64,000 nt of DNA, from NCBI RefSeq assembly GCF_900460535.1, contig NZ_UHIL01000001.1:186001-250000 (forward strand). The letters are read 5' to 3'. This DNA comes from Vibrio parahaemolyticus. GTDB taxonomy: Bacteria; Pseudomonadota; Gammaproteobacteria; Enterobacterales; Vibrionaceae. Of this stretch, positions 52,503-64,000 are shown piece after piece (within the stretch, counting starts at the first letter, position 1; each line of letters starts with the position of its first letter). The notes beneath the pieces were generated by a model. The model was not told the origin of the DNA, searched no databases, and worked only from the letters and a program-made list of their open reading frames with translations. The translations under genes and the position numbers were made by a program.

Positions 52503-53444
52503 GTGGAACTAGAAGACATCTATCGCCGAGATCTGAATTTATTAGTCGCGTTGCGTGTACTGATTGAAGAAAGCAGCGTCAGTAAGGCGGCAACTCGCCT
52601 TAATTTAAGCCAATCGGCGATGAGTCGTGTGTTAGGGCGATTACGCGATCTGCTTGGTGATCCGCTGTTTACGCGCCAAGGTCAGCACTTGATCCCAACC
52701 CAAAAAGCGCTAGAAATTGATCGCTCTTTAGGTGAACCGTTGGAATCGCTGCGCCAATTGTTGTCGCCCGTCGAGTTCGATCCTCAGCAGTGCGATCAGA
52801 CGTTCACCATCGCGACCACGGACTACGCTATGCAAACTATCCTGCCGTTTGCTTTACCGCGCATTTATCAAGAAGCGCCGAATGTGTCGTTTAACTTTTT
52901 GCCTTTGCAGCATGACCGTTTATCCGATCAGTTGACTTATGAAGGGGCCGATCTCGCCATTTGTCGCCCAACTGGCCCCGTAGAGCCGCTGCGTAGCGAG
53001 ATTCTTGGTCGCGTTGGCGTGTTGTGTTTACTGTCCAAACAGCATCCTTTGGCGAATCAAGAGATGAGTTTGGACGACTATTTGAGCCACCCTCACGCGA
53101 TGATTGCCATCAGTGACGGAGTGAAAGCGTTGATTGAGCAAGCTTTAATCGACAAGCCGCAACGCAAAATGGTGCTGCGTGCGTACCATTTAGAAGCTGC
53201 GCTGGCGATTGTGGATACTCTGCCTATCATCATTACCGTTCCGGCAGATTTGGCGTATCTGGTTGCTGAGCGCTATGACCTAGTCGTAAAACCGTTGCCA
53301 TTCCAATTTACGCCTTTTGATTACTCGATGATTTGGCATGCGCGCTGTGAGCATTCTCCTGCTCAAGAATGGCTGCGCTCCGTTGTGCGTGAAGAGTGCA
53401 GCAGGCTGATTGCGAAGCGAATCGAAGACATGGGATTGAACTGA
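52503..53444 (+). CDS. LysR-family transcriptional regulator
   Basis: 313 residues from GTG 52503 (VELEDIYRRDLNLLVALRVL). The N-terminal HTH is SVSKAATRLNLSQSAMSRVLGRLRDLLGDPLF (about 26-57) and the rest is a substrate-binding-like effector domain. Earlier TTG starts at 52452 and 52470 remain in frame, but the first overlaps the terminator T-run, so GTG is preferred. The ribosome site is weak. It converges on acuI; in vibrios such a regulator near acuI could control it, but the sequence does not show that. Substrate unknown. Confidence 0.85.
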   Translation: MELEDIYRRDLNLLVALRVLIEESSVSKAATRLNLSQSAMSRVLGRLRDLLGDPLFTRQGQHLIPTQKALEIDRSLGEPLESLRQLLSPVEFDPQQCDQTFTIATTDYAMQTILPFALPRIYQEAPNVSFNFLPLQHDRLSDQLTYEGADLAICRPTGPVEPLRSEILGRVGVLCLLSKQHPLANQEMSLDDYLSHPHAMIAISDGVKALIEQALIDKPQRKMVLRAYHLEAALAIVDTLPIIITVPADLAYLVAERYDLVVKPLPFQFTPFDYSMIWHARCEHSPAQEWLRSVVREECSRLIAKRIEDMGLN

Positions 53445-53448
53445 TAAT

Positions 53449-53478
53449 AAAAGAGCCAGCAACGCTGGCTCTATTTAC
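53449..53478. terminator. Two-way terminator between LysR gene and acuI
   Basis: A perfect 9-bp stem, agagccagc (53452-53460) with gctggctct (53464-53472), has a three-base loop. The minus side has TTTTATTATC, serving acuI well; the plus side has only ATTTACG. Confidence 0.85.
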
Positions 53479-53519
53479 GTGAAGTGCTGACTTGTAGCTT
53501 GATAACGATAGCTTTATAG

Positions 53520-54500
53520 CTACAGCTTGATGACTACGCGACCCGTTACTTGGCCGTTGGTAATATCTTCGGCGTATTTGGGCGCTTCAGCGAGCTCTAC
53601 TTCAGTACACGCTTGCTCGAAGTAGCTGTCTGGTAGTAGCTCAACCAGTTTTTCCCACGCTGCGATGCGTTTTTCGGTTGGACACATCACGGAATCCACA
53701 CCTTGCAGACGCACATTACGTAGGATGAACGGCATTACTGTGGTTGGCAGGTCAAAACCGCCAGCAAGACCACACGCCGCGACGGCGCTGTTGTAATCCA
53801 TTTGCGCCAATACTTTCGCTAGCACTTTGCTGCCAACGGTGTCGACTGCGCCAGCCCAAATTTGTTTTTCTAGTGGGCGTGCAGGCTCTTCAAATTCAAC
53901 ACGGTCGATGATGCGACTTGCGCCCAGTTTTTCTAAAAGCGGACCGTTTTGTTCAACACGACCAGTAACGGCTGCCACTTTGTAGCCCAGTTGAGCCAGA
54001 AGCGTCACTGCCACCGAACCTACGCCGCCACTGGCGCCAGTGACAAGGATTTCGCCAGCTTCTGGTTTGATGTTAGCATCCAGCAGAGCTTGAACACACA
54101 GCATTGCGGTAAAGCCAGCTGTACCGACCATCATTGCTTTTTTGCTGTCTAAGCCTTTTGGTAGAGGAACCAACCAATCCGCTTTTAGACGAGCACGTTG
54201 CGCCATACCGCCCCAGTGGTTTTCGCCGACACCCCAGCCAGTAAGAACGACTTTATCGCCTGCTTGGTAGCGTGCATCGTCAGAGCTTACGACCGTACCT
54301 GCTAGATCAATGCCTGGTACCATTGGGAAGTTGCGGATGATTTTACCTTTCCCTGTGATCGCAAGGCCGTCCTTGTAGTTTAACGATGAGTAATCAACGT
54401 CAATCAGTACGTCGCCTTCCGGCAGTTGTGTTTCATCGATTTGTTCGATGTTTGCGATAGTACGTTTGTCTTCTTGGTTTAGAACTAGAGCATTAAACAT
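53520..54500 (-). CDS. acuI: AcuI/YhdH acrylyl-CoA reductase
   Basis: 326-residue NADPH-dependent medium-chain reductase converting acrylyl-CoA to propionyl-CoA; it removes a toxic reactive thioester formed in DMSP or 3-hydroxypropionate breakdown. Motifs: YSSLNYKDGLAITGKGKI near residue 38, VPGIDLAGTV near 62 and the nucleotide loop VTGASGGVGSVAV near 152. The ATG at 54498-54500 (MFNALVLNQ) has GGAGAAC before it; the open frame continues 18 codons upstream but lacks conservation. The absence of zinc ligands places it in the QOR/YhdH branch. A 9-bp inverted repeat lies 113-137 bases upstream. Confidence 0.92.
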   Translation of the reverse strand: MFNALVLNQEDKRTIANIEQIDETQLPEGDVLIDVDYSSLNYKDGLAITGKGKIIRNFPMVPGIDLAGTVVSSDDARYQAGDKVVLTGWGVGENHWGGMAQRARLKADWLVPLPKGLDSKKAMMVGTAGFTAMLCVQALLDANIKPEAGEILVTGASGGVGSVAVTLLAQLGYKVAAVTGRVEQNGPLLEKLGASRIIDRVEFEEPARPLEKQIWAGAVDTVGSKVLAKVLAQMDYNSAVAACGLAGGFDLPTTVMPFILRNVRLQGVDSVMCPTEKRIAAWEKLVELLPDSYFEQACTEVELAEAPKYAEDITNGQVTGRVVIKL

Positions 54501-54612
54501 AAGGTTCTCCGAGTGTGCGATAGCGCGGCAGGAATGCCACGAGCAGCAAGCCATTAACTGCCTGTAAGTGTATGCCTTCTTTATTTATGAATAAAATGAA
54601 ACTTCATCATCT

Positions 54613-54637
54613 AATTTATGCGTTTTGTGCATAAATT
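54613..54637. repeat. Perfect 9-bp inverted repeat upstream of acuI
   Basis: aatttatgc (54613-54621) and gcataaatt (54629-54637) are separated by gttttgt. It lies in the 240-base gap between fadA (ends 54740) and acuI (starts 54500), both on the minus strand, so it may be an operator for acuI. No T-run follows, which argues against a terminator. Confidence 0.5.
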
Positions 54638-54654
54638 ATAGGGTGCCTAATAAA

Positions 54655-54681
54655 AGAAAAGGCGACATAAGATGCCGCCTT
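54655..54681 (-). terminator. Terminator of fadBA
   Basis: aaggcgacat (54659-54668) with atgccgcctt (54672-54681) is a 10-bp stem with one mismatch, followed on the minus strand by TTTTCTTTTATT. A second stem, aatacca (54688-54694) with tggtatt (54703-54709), sits just before it. Confidence 0.8.
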
Positions 54682-54739
54682 AAGTGTAATACCAAATTTT
54701 GCTGGTATTGGTTGATTACCTAACTGGTGATGTTAAGGG

Positions 54740-55930
<1,191 letters not shown>

Positions 55931-58102
55931 TTAGATAGAACCTTGCTGTTGCGCGCCGTAGAAGCTTTCGCCTTTCGCCGCCATATCAATCAACATTTGC
56001 GGAACATGGTACATCGCGCCTAGATCAGCGTGCTGTTTTGCCATTTCAACAAATTCAGCAATACCTACGCTGTCTAGGTAGCGGAATACACCGCCGCGGA
56101 ATGGAGGGAAACCAAGGCCGTAAACCAGCGCCATATCTGCTTCTTGAGGAGTTGCAATAATGCCTTCTTGCAGACACAGCACCACTTCGTTGATCATCGG
56201 AATCATCATACGTTGGATGATGGTCTGCTCATCGAACTCTTGTTTATCCGCGCAGACGTCTGCCAGTACTGGCAAGATATCTTCAGTGAAGGTTTTCTTA
56301 GGCTTACCTTTTTTATCAATGGTGTAGCTATAGAAACCGTTGCCATTCTTCTGACCGTATTTGTTGGCTTCGAATAGAGCATCAATCGCGTCACGACCTT
56401 GTTTACCCATTCGCTCAGGGAAACCTTCTGCCATCACCGCTTGTGCGTGGTGCGCAGTATCGATGCCGACTACATCAAGCAAGTACGCCGGGCCCATCGG
56501 CCAGCCAAATTTGCGTTCCATGACTTTGTCGACTTTAGTGAAGTCTGCACCGTCACGAAGCAACATGCTGAAACCGCCAAAGTACGGGAATAATACGCGG
56601 TTGACGAAGAATCCCGGACAGTCGTTCACGACGATTGGGGATTTACCCATTTTCGCTGCGTAAGCCACTACGCGGTTGATGGTTTCATCAGAAGTTTTCT
56701 CACCACGGATGATTTCAACCAAAGGCATGCGATGCACAGGGTTAAAGAAGTGCATACCACAGAAATTTTCTGGGCGTTTAAGTGATTGTGCCAATAGGTT
56801 GATTGGAATCGTCGATGTGTTTGATGTAATGACGGTGTCTTCACCAACGTGCGATTCGACTTCGCTCAGTACCGTTGCTTTTACTTTTGGATTTTCGACA
56901 ACGGCTTCAACAATCACATCTGAGTTTTCGATGCCTGCGTAATGTAGGCTTGGGGTAATTGATGCCAAAATTCCCGCCATCTTGAAGCCGTCGATACGAC
57001 CTTGAGCAAGGCGTTTGTTCAGCAGTTTAGACGCTTCGGTCATGCCTAAATCGAGAGATGGTTGGGCGATGTCTTTCATCAATACTGGCACGCCTTTCAG
57101 CGCAGATTGGTAAGCGATGCCACCACCCATTATGCCTGCGCCTAATACCGCTGCTCGCTCAGTGTCTTTGCTTGCTGATTTCGCCGCTTTTTTCGCGATG
57201 CCTTTGATGTATTGGTCGTTGAGGAACAGACCAACCAGAGCTTTGGCTTCTTCTGATTTCGCGAGTTTAACGAAGTATTTGCGTTCAATGTCGAGCGCTT
57301 CGTTACGTGCAAAGCGTGCGCCTTCTTCAATCGTAATAACTGCAGTCATTGGCGCAGGGTAGTGTGGGCCCGCTTTTTGTGCCACTAGGCCTTTTGCCAT
57401 CGTGAAGCTCATCATTGACTCTAGCTTGCTGAGTGTCAGTGGCGAGGTTTTTTGTTTACGACGTGCTTGCCAATCGAGCTTTTCGTTGATAGCTGAAGTC
57501 AGTGTTTGCAATGCGGATTCATACAACGCATCAGTTTCAACCACAGCATCCAATAAACCAATCTTCAAGGCCTCATCTGCACGACATGCTTTGCCTTGCG
57601 TGATGATTTCCATCGCGCTATCTGCACCGATAACACGCGGCAAACGCACACAACCACCAAAGCCTGGCATGATGCCCAGTTTGGTTTCTGGTAGGCCAAT
57701 GCTGGTGGTCTTGTCACCGATACGCATATCGGTAGCCAGCACGCATTCACAGCCGCCGCCAAGTGTGTGACCTTTAAGTACTGAGATTGTCGGAATGGGT
57801 AAGTCTTCTAGTTTATTGAAGATGCTATTGGCAAATTGTAGCCATTGAGCGAGCTCGGCGTTTGTTTTAGCGAAGAGGCCCAAGAATTCAGTGATGTCTG
57901 CGCCAACGATGAACGCGTCTTTATCTGAAGTGAGCATTAAGCCTTTTAGACCTTGATGTGAAGTCAACGCATCAAGAGCCTTATCGAGAGACTCTAGCGT
58001 TGCTAGGTCGAGCTTGTTTACGGATTTAGGGGAGCAGAAGCTCAGTTCTGCTATGCCATCTTGTATTTCCTTTACCTGTAGGGTGTCGGCTTGGTAAATC
58101 AT
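55931..58102 (-). CDS. fadB: Multifunctional fatty-acid oxidation complex alpha subunit
   Basis: 723-residue enzyme with an N-terminal enoyl-CoA hydratase/isomerase domain and a C-terminal 3-hydroxyacyl-CoA dehydrogenase. The hydratase part has [21 protein letters not shown] near 109-129 and LGIMPGFGG near 142-150; the NAD-binding loop is [18 protein letters not shown] near 316-333, and [15 protein letters not shown] lies near 450-464. A GGAGATAG site precedes the ATG. A FadR-like operator about 100 bases upstream implies repression until long-chain acyl-CoA appears. Confidence 0.98.
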   Translation of the reverse strand: MIYQADTLQVKEIQDGIAELSFCSPKSVNKLDLATLESLDKALDALTSHQGLKGLMLTSDKDAFIVGADITEFLGLFAKTNAELAQWLQFANSIFNKLEDLPIPTISVLKGHTLGGGCECVLATDMRIGDKTTSIGLPETKLGIMPGFGGCVRLPRVIGADSAMEIITQGKACRADEALKIGLLDAVVETDALYESALQTLTSAINEKLDWQARRKQKTSPLTLSKLESMMSFTMAKGLVAQKAGPHYPAPMTAVITIEEGARFARNEALDIERKYFVKLAKSEEAKALVGLFLNDQYIKGIAKKAAKSASKDTERAAVLGAGIMGGGIAYQSALKGVPVLMKDIAQPSLDLGMTEASKLLNKRLAQGRIDGFKMAGILASITPSLHYAGIENSDVIVEAVVENPKVKATVLSEVESHVGEDTVITSNTSTIPINLLAQSLKRPENFCGMHFFNPVHRMPLVEIIRGEKTSDETINRVVAYAAKMGKSPIVVNDCPGFFVNRVLFPYFGGFSMLLRDGADFTKVDKVMERKFGWPMGPAYLLDVVGIDTAHHAQAVMAEGFPERMGKQGRDAIDALFEANKYGQKNGNGFYSYTIDKKGKPKKTFTEDILPVLADVCADKQEFDEQTIIQRMMIPMINEVVLCLQEGIIATPQEADMALVYGLGFPPFRGGVFRYLDSVGIAEFVEMAKQHADLGAMYHVPQMLIDMAAKGESFYGAQQQGSI

Positions 58103-58202
58103 TGTCTATCTCCATGACATACAATCGTGGATTGTCTGTATACCTATTGTTAGTGCTGAATTCGTCGGCAAATAAGTATCGAGGAAGTCGTTTATTCTTA
58201 TT

Positions 58203-58215
58203 CTGGTTTGACCAG
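58203..58215. promoter_or_regulatory. FadR operator upstream of fadBA
   Basis: ctggtttgaccag is a near-perfect palindrome matching the FadR core TGGT-N2-GACCA and resembles the E. coli fadBA site. It lies in the 257-base gap between the divergent fadB and yigZ genes, 101 bases before fadB, where binding would repress fadBA. Confidence 0.75.
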
Positions 58216-58359
58216 TAAAGTTAGTTTGGATCGCGGATTGTTTAATTTCAATACATTTTTTAAACAAGTGTTTAACATTGTGCGCTATGGCAGATCTTAT
58301 GCGACTCTGAATTCACTCTCGTGATAGACTTCGAGCAAAGTAAACATTGACCTAATGCT

Positions 58360-58983
58360 ATGAATGACCAGCCTTATCTGATTCCCTCAGCGCCAGCTCT
58401 GTTTGAAGAAGAAATCAAAAAAAGTGTCTTTATTACCTACCTCGCACACACGCCAAGCGTTGATGCGGCGAAGGCGTTTGTTGATCAAATTAAAGCCAAA
58501 CACTCGGATGCAAGACACAATTGCTGGGGATTCGTAGCGGGCAGACCTGAAGATTCAATGAAATGGGGCTTTAGCGATGACGGCGAGCCGTCCGGGACTG
58601 CTGGCAAGCCAATTTTGGCACAGCTATCGGGCTCTGGCGTGGGAGAAATCACTGCGGTAGTGACGCGATATTCAGGGGGCATCAAGCTTGGTACTGGCGG
58701 TTTAGTCAAAGCTTACGGCGGTGGGGTGCAGCAAGCTCTCAAGCTGCTTCAAACTATTGAGAAAAAAATAACCACAAAACTCAGACTAACGTTAGACTAT
58801 GGGTTTATGCCTATTGCACAGTCGATCATGCCTCAATTTGGTGCGGTAGAAGTCGCTGCTGAATATAGCGATCAGGTAATATTAGTGGTGGAAATTGAGC
58901 TTCGTGAAGTGAGCGCGTTTACCCAAGCTATCATCAATAAAAGTGGGGCAAAGGCAATTGTAACCCCACTCGACGGACAATAA
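58360..58983 (+). CDS. yigZ: YigZ, IMPACT/UPF0029 family protein
   Basis: 207-residue cytoplasmic protein with the N-terminal UPF0029 domain: KSVFITYLAHTPS near residues 21-33, DARHNCWGFVAGR near 51, the family signature DDGEPSGTAGKPIL near 72-85 and TRYSGGIKLGTGGLVKAYGGG near 105-125. The C-terminal half is a ferredoxin-like domain. Its role in bacteria is not settled. The ATG lacks a strong ribosome site. It is first of yigZ-trkH-hemG, the order found in E. coli; pepQ, which precedes yigZ there, is not here. Confidence 0.93.
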   Translation: MNDQPYLIPSAPALFEEEIKKSVFITYLAHTPSVDAAKAFVDQIKAKHSDARHNCWGFVAGRPEDSMKWGFSDDGEPSGTAGKPILAQLSGSGVGEITAVVTRYSGGIKLGTGGLVKAYGGGVQQALKLLQTIEKKITTKLRLTLDYGFMPIAQSIMPQFGAVEVAAEYSDQVILVVEIELREVSAFTQAIINKSGAKAIVTPLDGQ

Positions 58984-59029
58984 TGAAAACCAGGAAGCAA
59001 CAGGGACAGCTTCGCTAGTCAATCAATCC

Positions 59030-60487
59030 ATGCAATTTCGTTCAATTATTCGAATCGTCGGGCTTTTGCTCGCGCTTTTTAGTGTCACCATGTTGGCACC
59101 CGCACTGGTTGCGCTTCTTTATCGAGACGGCGCTGGTGTACCTTTTGTCACGACTTTTTTTGTGCTGCTTTTTTGTGGAGCGATGTGTTGGTTTCCTAAC
59201 CGTCGGCATAAACATGAGCTCAAATCACGTGATGGCTTTCTTATTGTTGTTCTTTTCTGGACGGTTTTGGGCAGCGCGGGTTCGCTTCCATTTTTAATCG
59301 CAGATAATCCCAACATTTCTGTGACTGACGCTTTTTTTGAATCCTTCTCTGCTTTAACTACGACAGGGGCGACCGTTATTGTCGGACTTGACGAGTTACC
59401 TAAAGCGATTTTGTTCTACCGCCAATTTCTACAATGGTTTGGTGGGATGGGGATCATCGTACTTGCGGTCGCTATTTTGCCAGTGTTGGGCATCGGTGGG
59501 ATGCAGTTGTACCGCGCAGAAATTCCGGGTCCAGTGAAAGATACCAAAATGACCCCGCGCATAGCCGAGACAGCAAAAGCGCTGTGGTACATCTATTTAA
59601 GCCTGACAATCGCTTGTGCGGTTGCTTTTTGGCTCGCGGGCATGACGCCGTTTGATGCTATCAGCCACAGCTTCTCTACCATTGCGATTGGTGGCTTCTC
59701 AACTCACGATGCCAGCATGGGCTACTTCGACAGTTACGCGATTAACCTGATTACCGTAGTGTTCTTGCTGATCTCTGCTTGTAACTTCACTCTGCACTTT
59801 GCGGCATTTGCCTCTGGTGGGGTTCATCCTAAGTATTACTGGAAAGACCCGGAGTTCCGCGCATTCATCTTTATTCAGGTGTTACTGTTTTTGGTTTGCT
59901 TCTTACTACTATTGAAGCACCACTCTTACACATCACCTTATGATGCGTTTGACCAAGCATTGTTCCAAACTGTCTCAATTTCGACAACCGCAGGTTTCAC
60001 CACAACCGGTTTTGCAGATTGGCCATTGTTCTTGCCAGTGCTGTTACTGTTCTCCTCTTTTATAGGAGGATGCGCAGGTTCGACCGGTGGTGGTATGAAA
60101 GTGATCCGCATTCTGCTCCTTACCTTACAAGGTGCGCGTGAACTTAAACGTTTGGTTCACCCTCGTGCGGTTTACACCATCAAAGTCGGAGGCAGTGCAT
60201 TACCGCAACGTGTGGTCGATGCTGTATGGGGATTCTTCTCAGCATACGCGTTAGTGTTTGTGGTATGTATGTTGGGTTTGATTGCAACAGGCATGGATGA
60301 GTTAAGTGCATTCTCTGCCGTAGCAGCGACACTCAACAACCTTGGCCCTGGATTGGGCGAAGTCGCACTTCACTTTGGTGATGTAAACGACAAAGCGAAA
60401 TGGGTGCTGATCGTCTCCATGCTATTTGGTCGTCTGGAAATCTTTACCTTACTTATTCTACTCACGCCGACGTTTTGGCGTAGTTAA
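59030..60487 (+). CDS. trkH: TrkH potassium uptake protein
   Basis: 485-residue membrane channel-like subunit of the Trk K+ system, made from four M1-P-M2 repeats. The selectivity filters show as glycine or threonine-rich P-loops: SALTTTGATVI near residue 112, STIAIGGFSTHD near 220, VSISTTAGFTTTGFADWP near 320 and NNLGPGLGEV near 440. The loop FIGGCAGSTGGGMKVIR near 345 is typical. TrkA, which gates it, is encoded elsewhere. It lies 46 bases after yigZ and 9 bases before hemG. Confidence 0.96.
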   Translation: MQFRSIIRIVGLLLALFSVTMLAPALVALLYRDGAGVPFVTTFFVLLFCGAMCWFPNRRHKHELKSRDGFLIVVLFWTVLGSAGSLPFLIADNPNISVTDAFFESFSALTTTGATVIVGLDELPKAILFYRQFLQWFGGMGIIVLAVAILPVLGIGGMQLYRAEIPGPVKDTKMTPRIAETAKALWYIYLSLTIACAVAFWLAGMTPFDAISHSFSTIAIGGFSTHDASMGYFDSYAINLITVVFLLISACNFTLHFAAFASGGVHPKYYWKDPEFRAFIFIQVLLFLVCFLLLLKHHSYTSPYDAFDQALFQTVSISTTAGFTTTGFADWPLFLPVLLLFSSFIGGCAGSTGGGMKVIRILLLTLQGARELKRLVHPRAVYTIKVGGSALPQRVVDAVWGFFSAYALVFVVCMLGLIATGMDELSAFSAVAATLNNLGPGLGEVALHFGDVNDKAKWVLIVSMLFGRLEIFTLLILLTPTFWRS

Positions 60488-60496
60488 GGGGAAATC

Positions 60497-61024
60497 GTGG
60501 CAAAAGCATTATTTCTATACTCTTCTCGTGAAGGGCAAACCAAAAAAATCTTCCACTATATAGAAGAGCAATTAACAGACTTTGAATGTGAGCTGGTGGA
60601 TTTACATAATGTAGAGACGATGGATTTCAACCAATATGAAAAAGTGCTCATTGGTGCCTCTATTCGTTATGGTCACTTAAATAAGAAGCTATACCAATTT
60701 ATTGAACGCAACCTCACTCAGCTAGAACAGAATAAAGTGGCTTTCTTCTGTGTGAACTTAACCGCCCGCAAAGAAGACCAAGGGAAAGATACCCCAGAAG
60801 GAAGTGCCTACATTCGTAAGTTCCTAATCAAATCTCCTTGGAAGCCAACATTAATTGGAGTCTTCGCTGGTGCCCTTTATTATCCGCGCTACGGTTGGTT
60901 CGACAAAATGATGATCAAGTTCATTATGTCGATGACTGGTGGTGAAACGGACACGACTAAAGAAGTGGAGTACACCAACTGGGAAAAAGTGGCTCTTTTC
61001 GCGGATAAATTCAAAGAACTGTAG
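60497..61024 (+). CDS. hemG: Menaquinone-dependent protoporphyrinogen oxidase HemG
   Basis: 175-residue long-chain flavodoxin-like enzyme that oxidises protoporphyrinogen IX using quinone in heme synthesis. The FMN phosphate loop is FLYSSREGQTKKI near residues 5-17. The HemG-specific insert begins near CVNLTARKEDQGKDTPEGSA, about residue 90-110. The start is GTG 60497 with AAGGGGA upstream. It is the last gene before the ribosomal RNA operon, as in E. coli hemG-rrnA. Nothing is missing. Confidence 0.95.
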   Translation: MAKALFLYSSREGQTKKIFHYIEEQLTDFECELVDLHNVETMDFNQYEKVLIGASIRYGHLNKKLYQFIERNLTQLEQNKVAFFCVNLTARKEDQGKDTPEGSAYIRKFLIKSPWKPTLIGVFAGALYYPRYGWFDKMMIKFIMSMTGGETDTTKEVEYTNWEKVALFADKFKEL

Positions 61025-61103
61025 AAATAACGTGCTCTTTTAAGTGGTTTTGCTGCAATTTCATCCGAACGATAAAAAAATCAAAAAAAACGTAAAAAAG
61101 GGC

Positions 61104-61131
61104 TTGCCAATGTGATCGCAATCTCTATAAT
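61104..61131 (+). promoter_or_regulatory. rRNA operon promoter P1
   Basis: TTGCCA (61104-61109), 16 bases, consensus TATAAT (61126-61131), with A-tracts just upstream at 61075-61100 that resemble an UP element. The discriminator after the -10 is gccacctc. It is 80 bases past the hemG stop. Confidence 0.85.
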
Positions 61132-61232
61132 GCCACCTCGCTGACACGGCAACGCTTCGAAAGAAACGAAGTCGAGGTTAGCAAGCCAAATTAGCCAAGC
61201 GGAAATGCTAGAAGAAAGTTTGAAAAAAGTGA

Positions 61233-61260
61233 TTGACACTAAACTTTAACTCGCTAAAAT
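61233..61260 (+). promoter_or_regulatory. rRNA operon promoter P2
   Basis: Consensus TTGACA (61233-61238), 16 bases, TAAAAT (61255-61260), followed by the GC-rich discriminator ggccgtcc. This is the second rrn promoter, about 130 bases after P1. Confidence 0.85.
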
Positions 61261-61266
61261 GGCCGT

Positions 61267-61307
61267 CCTGTTTTGAGCAAAGCTCAACAGGAAAAGCTCT
61301 TTAACAA
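61267..61307 (+). promoter_or_regulatory. rRNA antitermination boxB and boxA
   Basis: boxB is the hairpin ttgagc/gctcaa with AAA loop inside 61267-61291 (cctgtt pairs with aacagg around it). boxA gctctttaaca follows at 61296-61306. They load the Nus complex so that RNA polymerase reads through the rrn operon. A second boxA precedes 23S. Confidence 0.85.
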
Positions 61308-61315
61308 TATAGACC

Positions 61316-61341
61316 TATCAATCTGTGTGGGCACTCGTTGA
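61316..61341 (+). other. 5' arm of the 16S processing stem
   Basis: This stretch is complementary over about 26 bases, with a few mismatches, to 63047-63072 just after the 16S gene. The two would pair to form the RNase III stem enclosing pre-16S. The rest of the leader up to 61479 holds no other feature I can name. Confidence 0.75.
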
Positions 61342-61479
61342 TGATAATCCAATTCGATACTTCGGTATCAAATTAGGTTTCAATGAAACGAAGTGACCAT
61401 TGAATCTTCGGATTCAGCACAGTCAATTCAAACATTACTTTATGTAATGTTCAGTATTCATTGAGCCGAACAAAATCTT

Positions 61480-63032
<1,553 letters not shown>

Positions 63033-63097
63033 AACGATGATTACTCACGATGAGTGTCCACACAGATTGATACGGTTTATGTAAAAGAGACGATACT

Positions 63098-63174
63098 GGG
63101 TCTGTAGCTCAGGTGGTTAGAGCGTTCGCCTGATAAGCGAGAGGTCGGTGGTTCGAGTCCACTCAGACCCACCA
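63098..63174 (+). tRNA. ileT: tRNA-Ile (GAU)
   Basis: A 77-base tRNA with encoded CCA (acca 63171-63174). The anticodon GAT is at 63132-63134; acceptor arms gggtctg and cagaccc pair fully; the T-loop is ggttcgagtcc. Its place in the 16S-23S spacer, before tRNA-Ala, is standard. Confidence 0.97.
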
Positions 63175-63215
63175 ATTCCTTTTAGGGAGTTGGCATACAG
63201 TATCGACACCTTGAT

Positions 63216-63291
63216 GGGGCTATAGCTCAGCTGGGAGAGCGCCTGCCTTGCACGCAGGAGGTCTGCGGTTCGATCCCGCATAGCTCCACCA
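63216..63291 (+). tRNA. alaT: tRNA-Ala (UGC)
   Basis: A 76-base tRNA with encoded CCA end. The anticodon TGC is at 63249-63251 in ccttgcac; acceptor arm ggggcta pairs with tagctcc (one G-T); the T-loop is ggttcgatccc. It lies 41 bases after tRNA-Ile in the rRNA spacer. Confidence 0.97.
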
Positions 63292-63348
63292 TCTTTAAGC
63301 GCATTCGATGAGTGCTTTTAAAAATGGTTACTTCATTAGAAGTGATTA

Positions 63349-63360
63349 GCTCTTTAACAA
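63349..63360 (+). promoter_or_regulatory. boxA before 23S rRNA
   Basis: gctctttaacaa repeats the leader boxA sequence and lies about 200 bases before the 23S start. It reloads the antitermination complex. The remainder of 63292-63555 is ordinary rRNA spacer. Confidence 0.8.
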
Positions 63361-63555
63361 TTTGGAAAGCTGACAAAACAACAATTTATTGTTGTTTGTA
63401 AAGTTCTCAATGTTTGTCTTTAAGACAAACACCAAAATAACACATTCAAGTGTTCTTGGAATTTGAGTCCGGCAAAATCGAGTCTGCATCATGTATAAAA
63501 ATTGCAGACAACTTTGGTGACTTGTTCATCAGCTCGAAACTCCTTCGGGTTGTAT

Positions 63556-64000
63556 GGTTAAGTGACTAAGCGTACACGGTGGATGCCTTGGCAGTCAGAG
63601 GCGATGAAAGACGTAGTAACTTGCGATAAGCCCAGATTAGGTAGTAACAACCATTTGAGTCTGGGATTTCTGAATGGGGAAACCCACGTGCATAAGCACG
63701 TATCCTTACCTGAATACATAGGGTAAGGAGGCGAACCGGGGGAACTGAAACATCTAAGTACCCCGAGGAAAAGAAATCAACCGAGATTCCGAAAGTAGCG
63801 GCGAGCGAAATTGGACTAGCCCTTAAGCTTTACACGCGTTAGACGAACGGTCTGGAAAGTCCGACGATACAGGGTGATAGTCCCGTAGTTGACGACGTGT
63901 GTTCAGTGAAATCGAGTAGGGCGGGACACGTGATATCCTGTCTGAATATGGGGGGACCATCCTCCAAGGCTAAATACTACTGACTGACCGATAGTGAACC
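63556..64000 (+). rRNA. rrl: 23S ribosomal RNA (5' part only)
   Basis: Begins ggttaagtgactaagcg and continues with acacggtggatgccttggc and agtagcggcgagcgaaat, the conserved 5' domain of 23S rRNA. The gene runs off the right edge, so only about 445 of roughly 2900 bases are visible. Confidence 0.97.

Noticed and set aside
54501..54554. 18-residue extension of acuI
   Set aside because: Cysteine-rich, unconserved, and preceded by no ribosome site; MFNALVLNQ at 54500 is the known start.

Overview
The window is the replication-origin region of the main chromosome of a gammaproteobacterium, almost certainly a Vibrio. It carries an E. coli-like oriC between mioC and mnmG, with the mnmG-rsmG-parA-parB operon and the atpIBEFHAGDC operon on one side and mnmE-yidC-yidD-rnpA-rpmH on the other. 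dnaA-dnaN-recF-gyrB, a yybP-ykoY-type manganese riboswitch before a UPF0016 manganese exporter, and an rrn operon behind hemG complete the core layout. The 16S gene is of Vibrio type. I do not assign a species.

Region by region. 1-4.2 kb: 3' part of dsbA, a YihG-like acyltransferase, a Vibrio-type outer-membrane protein and comM (yifB). 4.3-10.9 kb: the branched-chain amino acid operon ilvL-ilvG-ilvM-ilvE-ilvD-ilvA with a clear attenuator; ilvG is broken by a 2-base insertion. 11-15 kb: a divergent punR/punC pair and a divergent substrate-binding protein/permease pair without an ATPase. 15-23.6 kb: glmU and the complete F1Fo ATP synthase operon. 23.7-28 kb: parB, parA, rsmG, mnmG. 28.05-28.37 kb: oriC, with DnaA boxes and 14 GATC sites. 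28.4-32.8 kb: mioC, mnmE, yidC, yidD, rnpA, rpmH. 33-35.3 kb: a complete polar amino acid (cystine-like) ABC transporter. 35.7-41.8 kb: dnaA-dnaN-recF-gyrB. 42-43.6 kb: a GreA/Rnk-like small protein, a 38-residue basic protein and ibpA with a sigma-32 promoter and a ROSE-like RNA thermometer. 43.6-47 kb: avtA and a GH13 alpha-amylase whose lipoprotein signal sequence is out of frame with the enzyme. 47.2-50.2 kb: glyS and glyQ. 50.5-53.5 kb: manganese riboswitch and mneA, two small membrane proteins, tusA and a LysR regulator. 53.5-58.1 kb: acuI, then fadBA with a FadR site. 58.4-61 kb: yigZ-trkH-hemG. 61.1-64 kb: an rrn operon (16S, tRNA-Ile, tRNA-Ala, 5' part of 23S).

Most of the window is ordinary conserved core genome and I found no clearly new biological system. 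The best leads are the two apparent frameshifts (ilvG and the amylase), the RNA control elements (ilv attenuator, ibpA thermometer, manganese riboswitch with a four-codon reading frame overlapping the start of mneA), an ABC permease with a lipobox, and a few unexplained inverted repeats.
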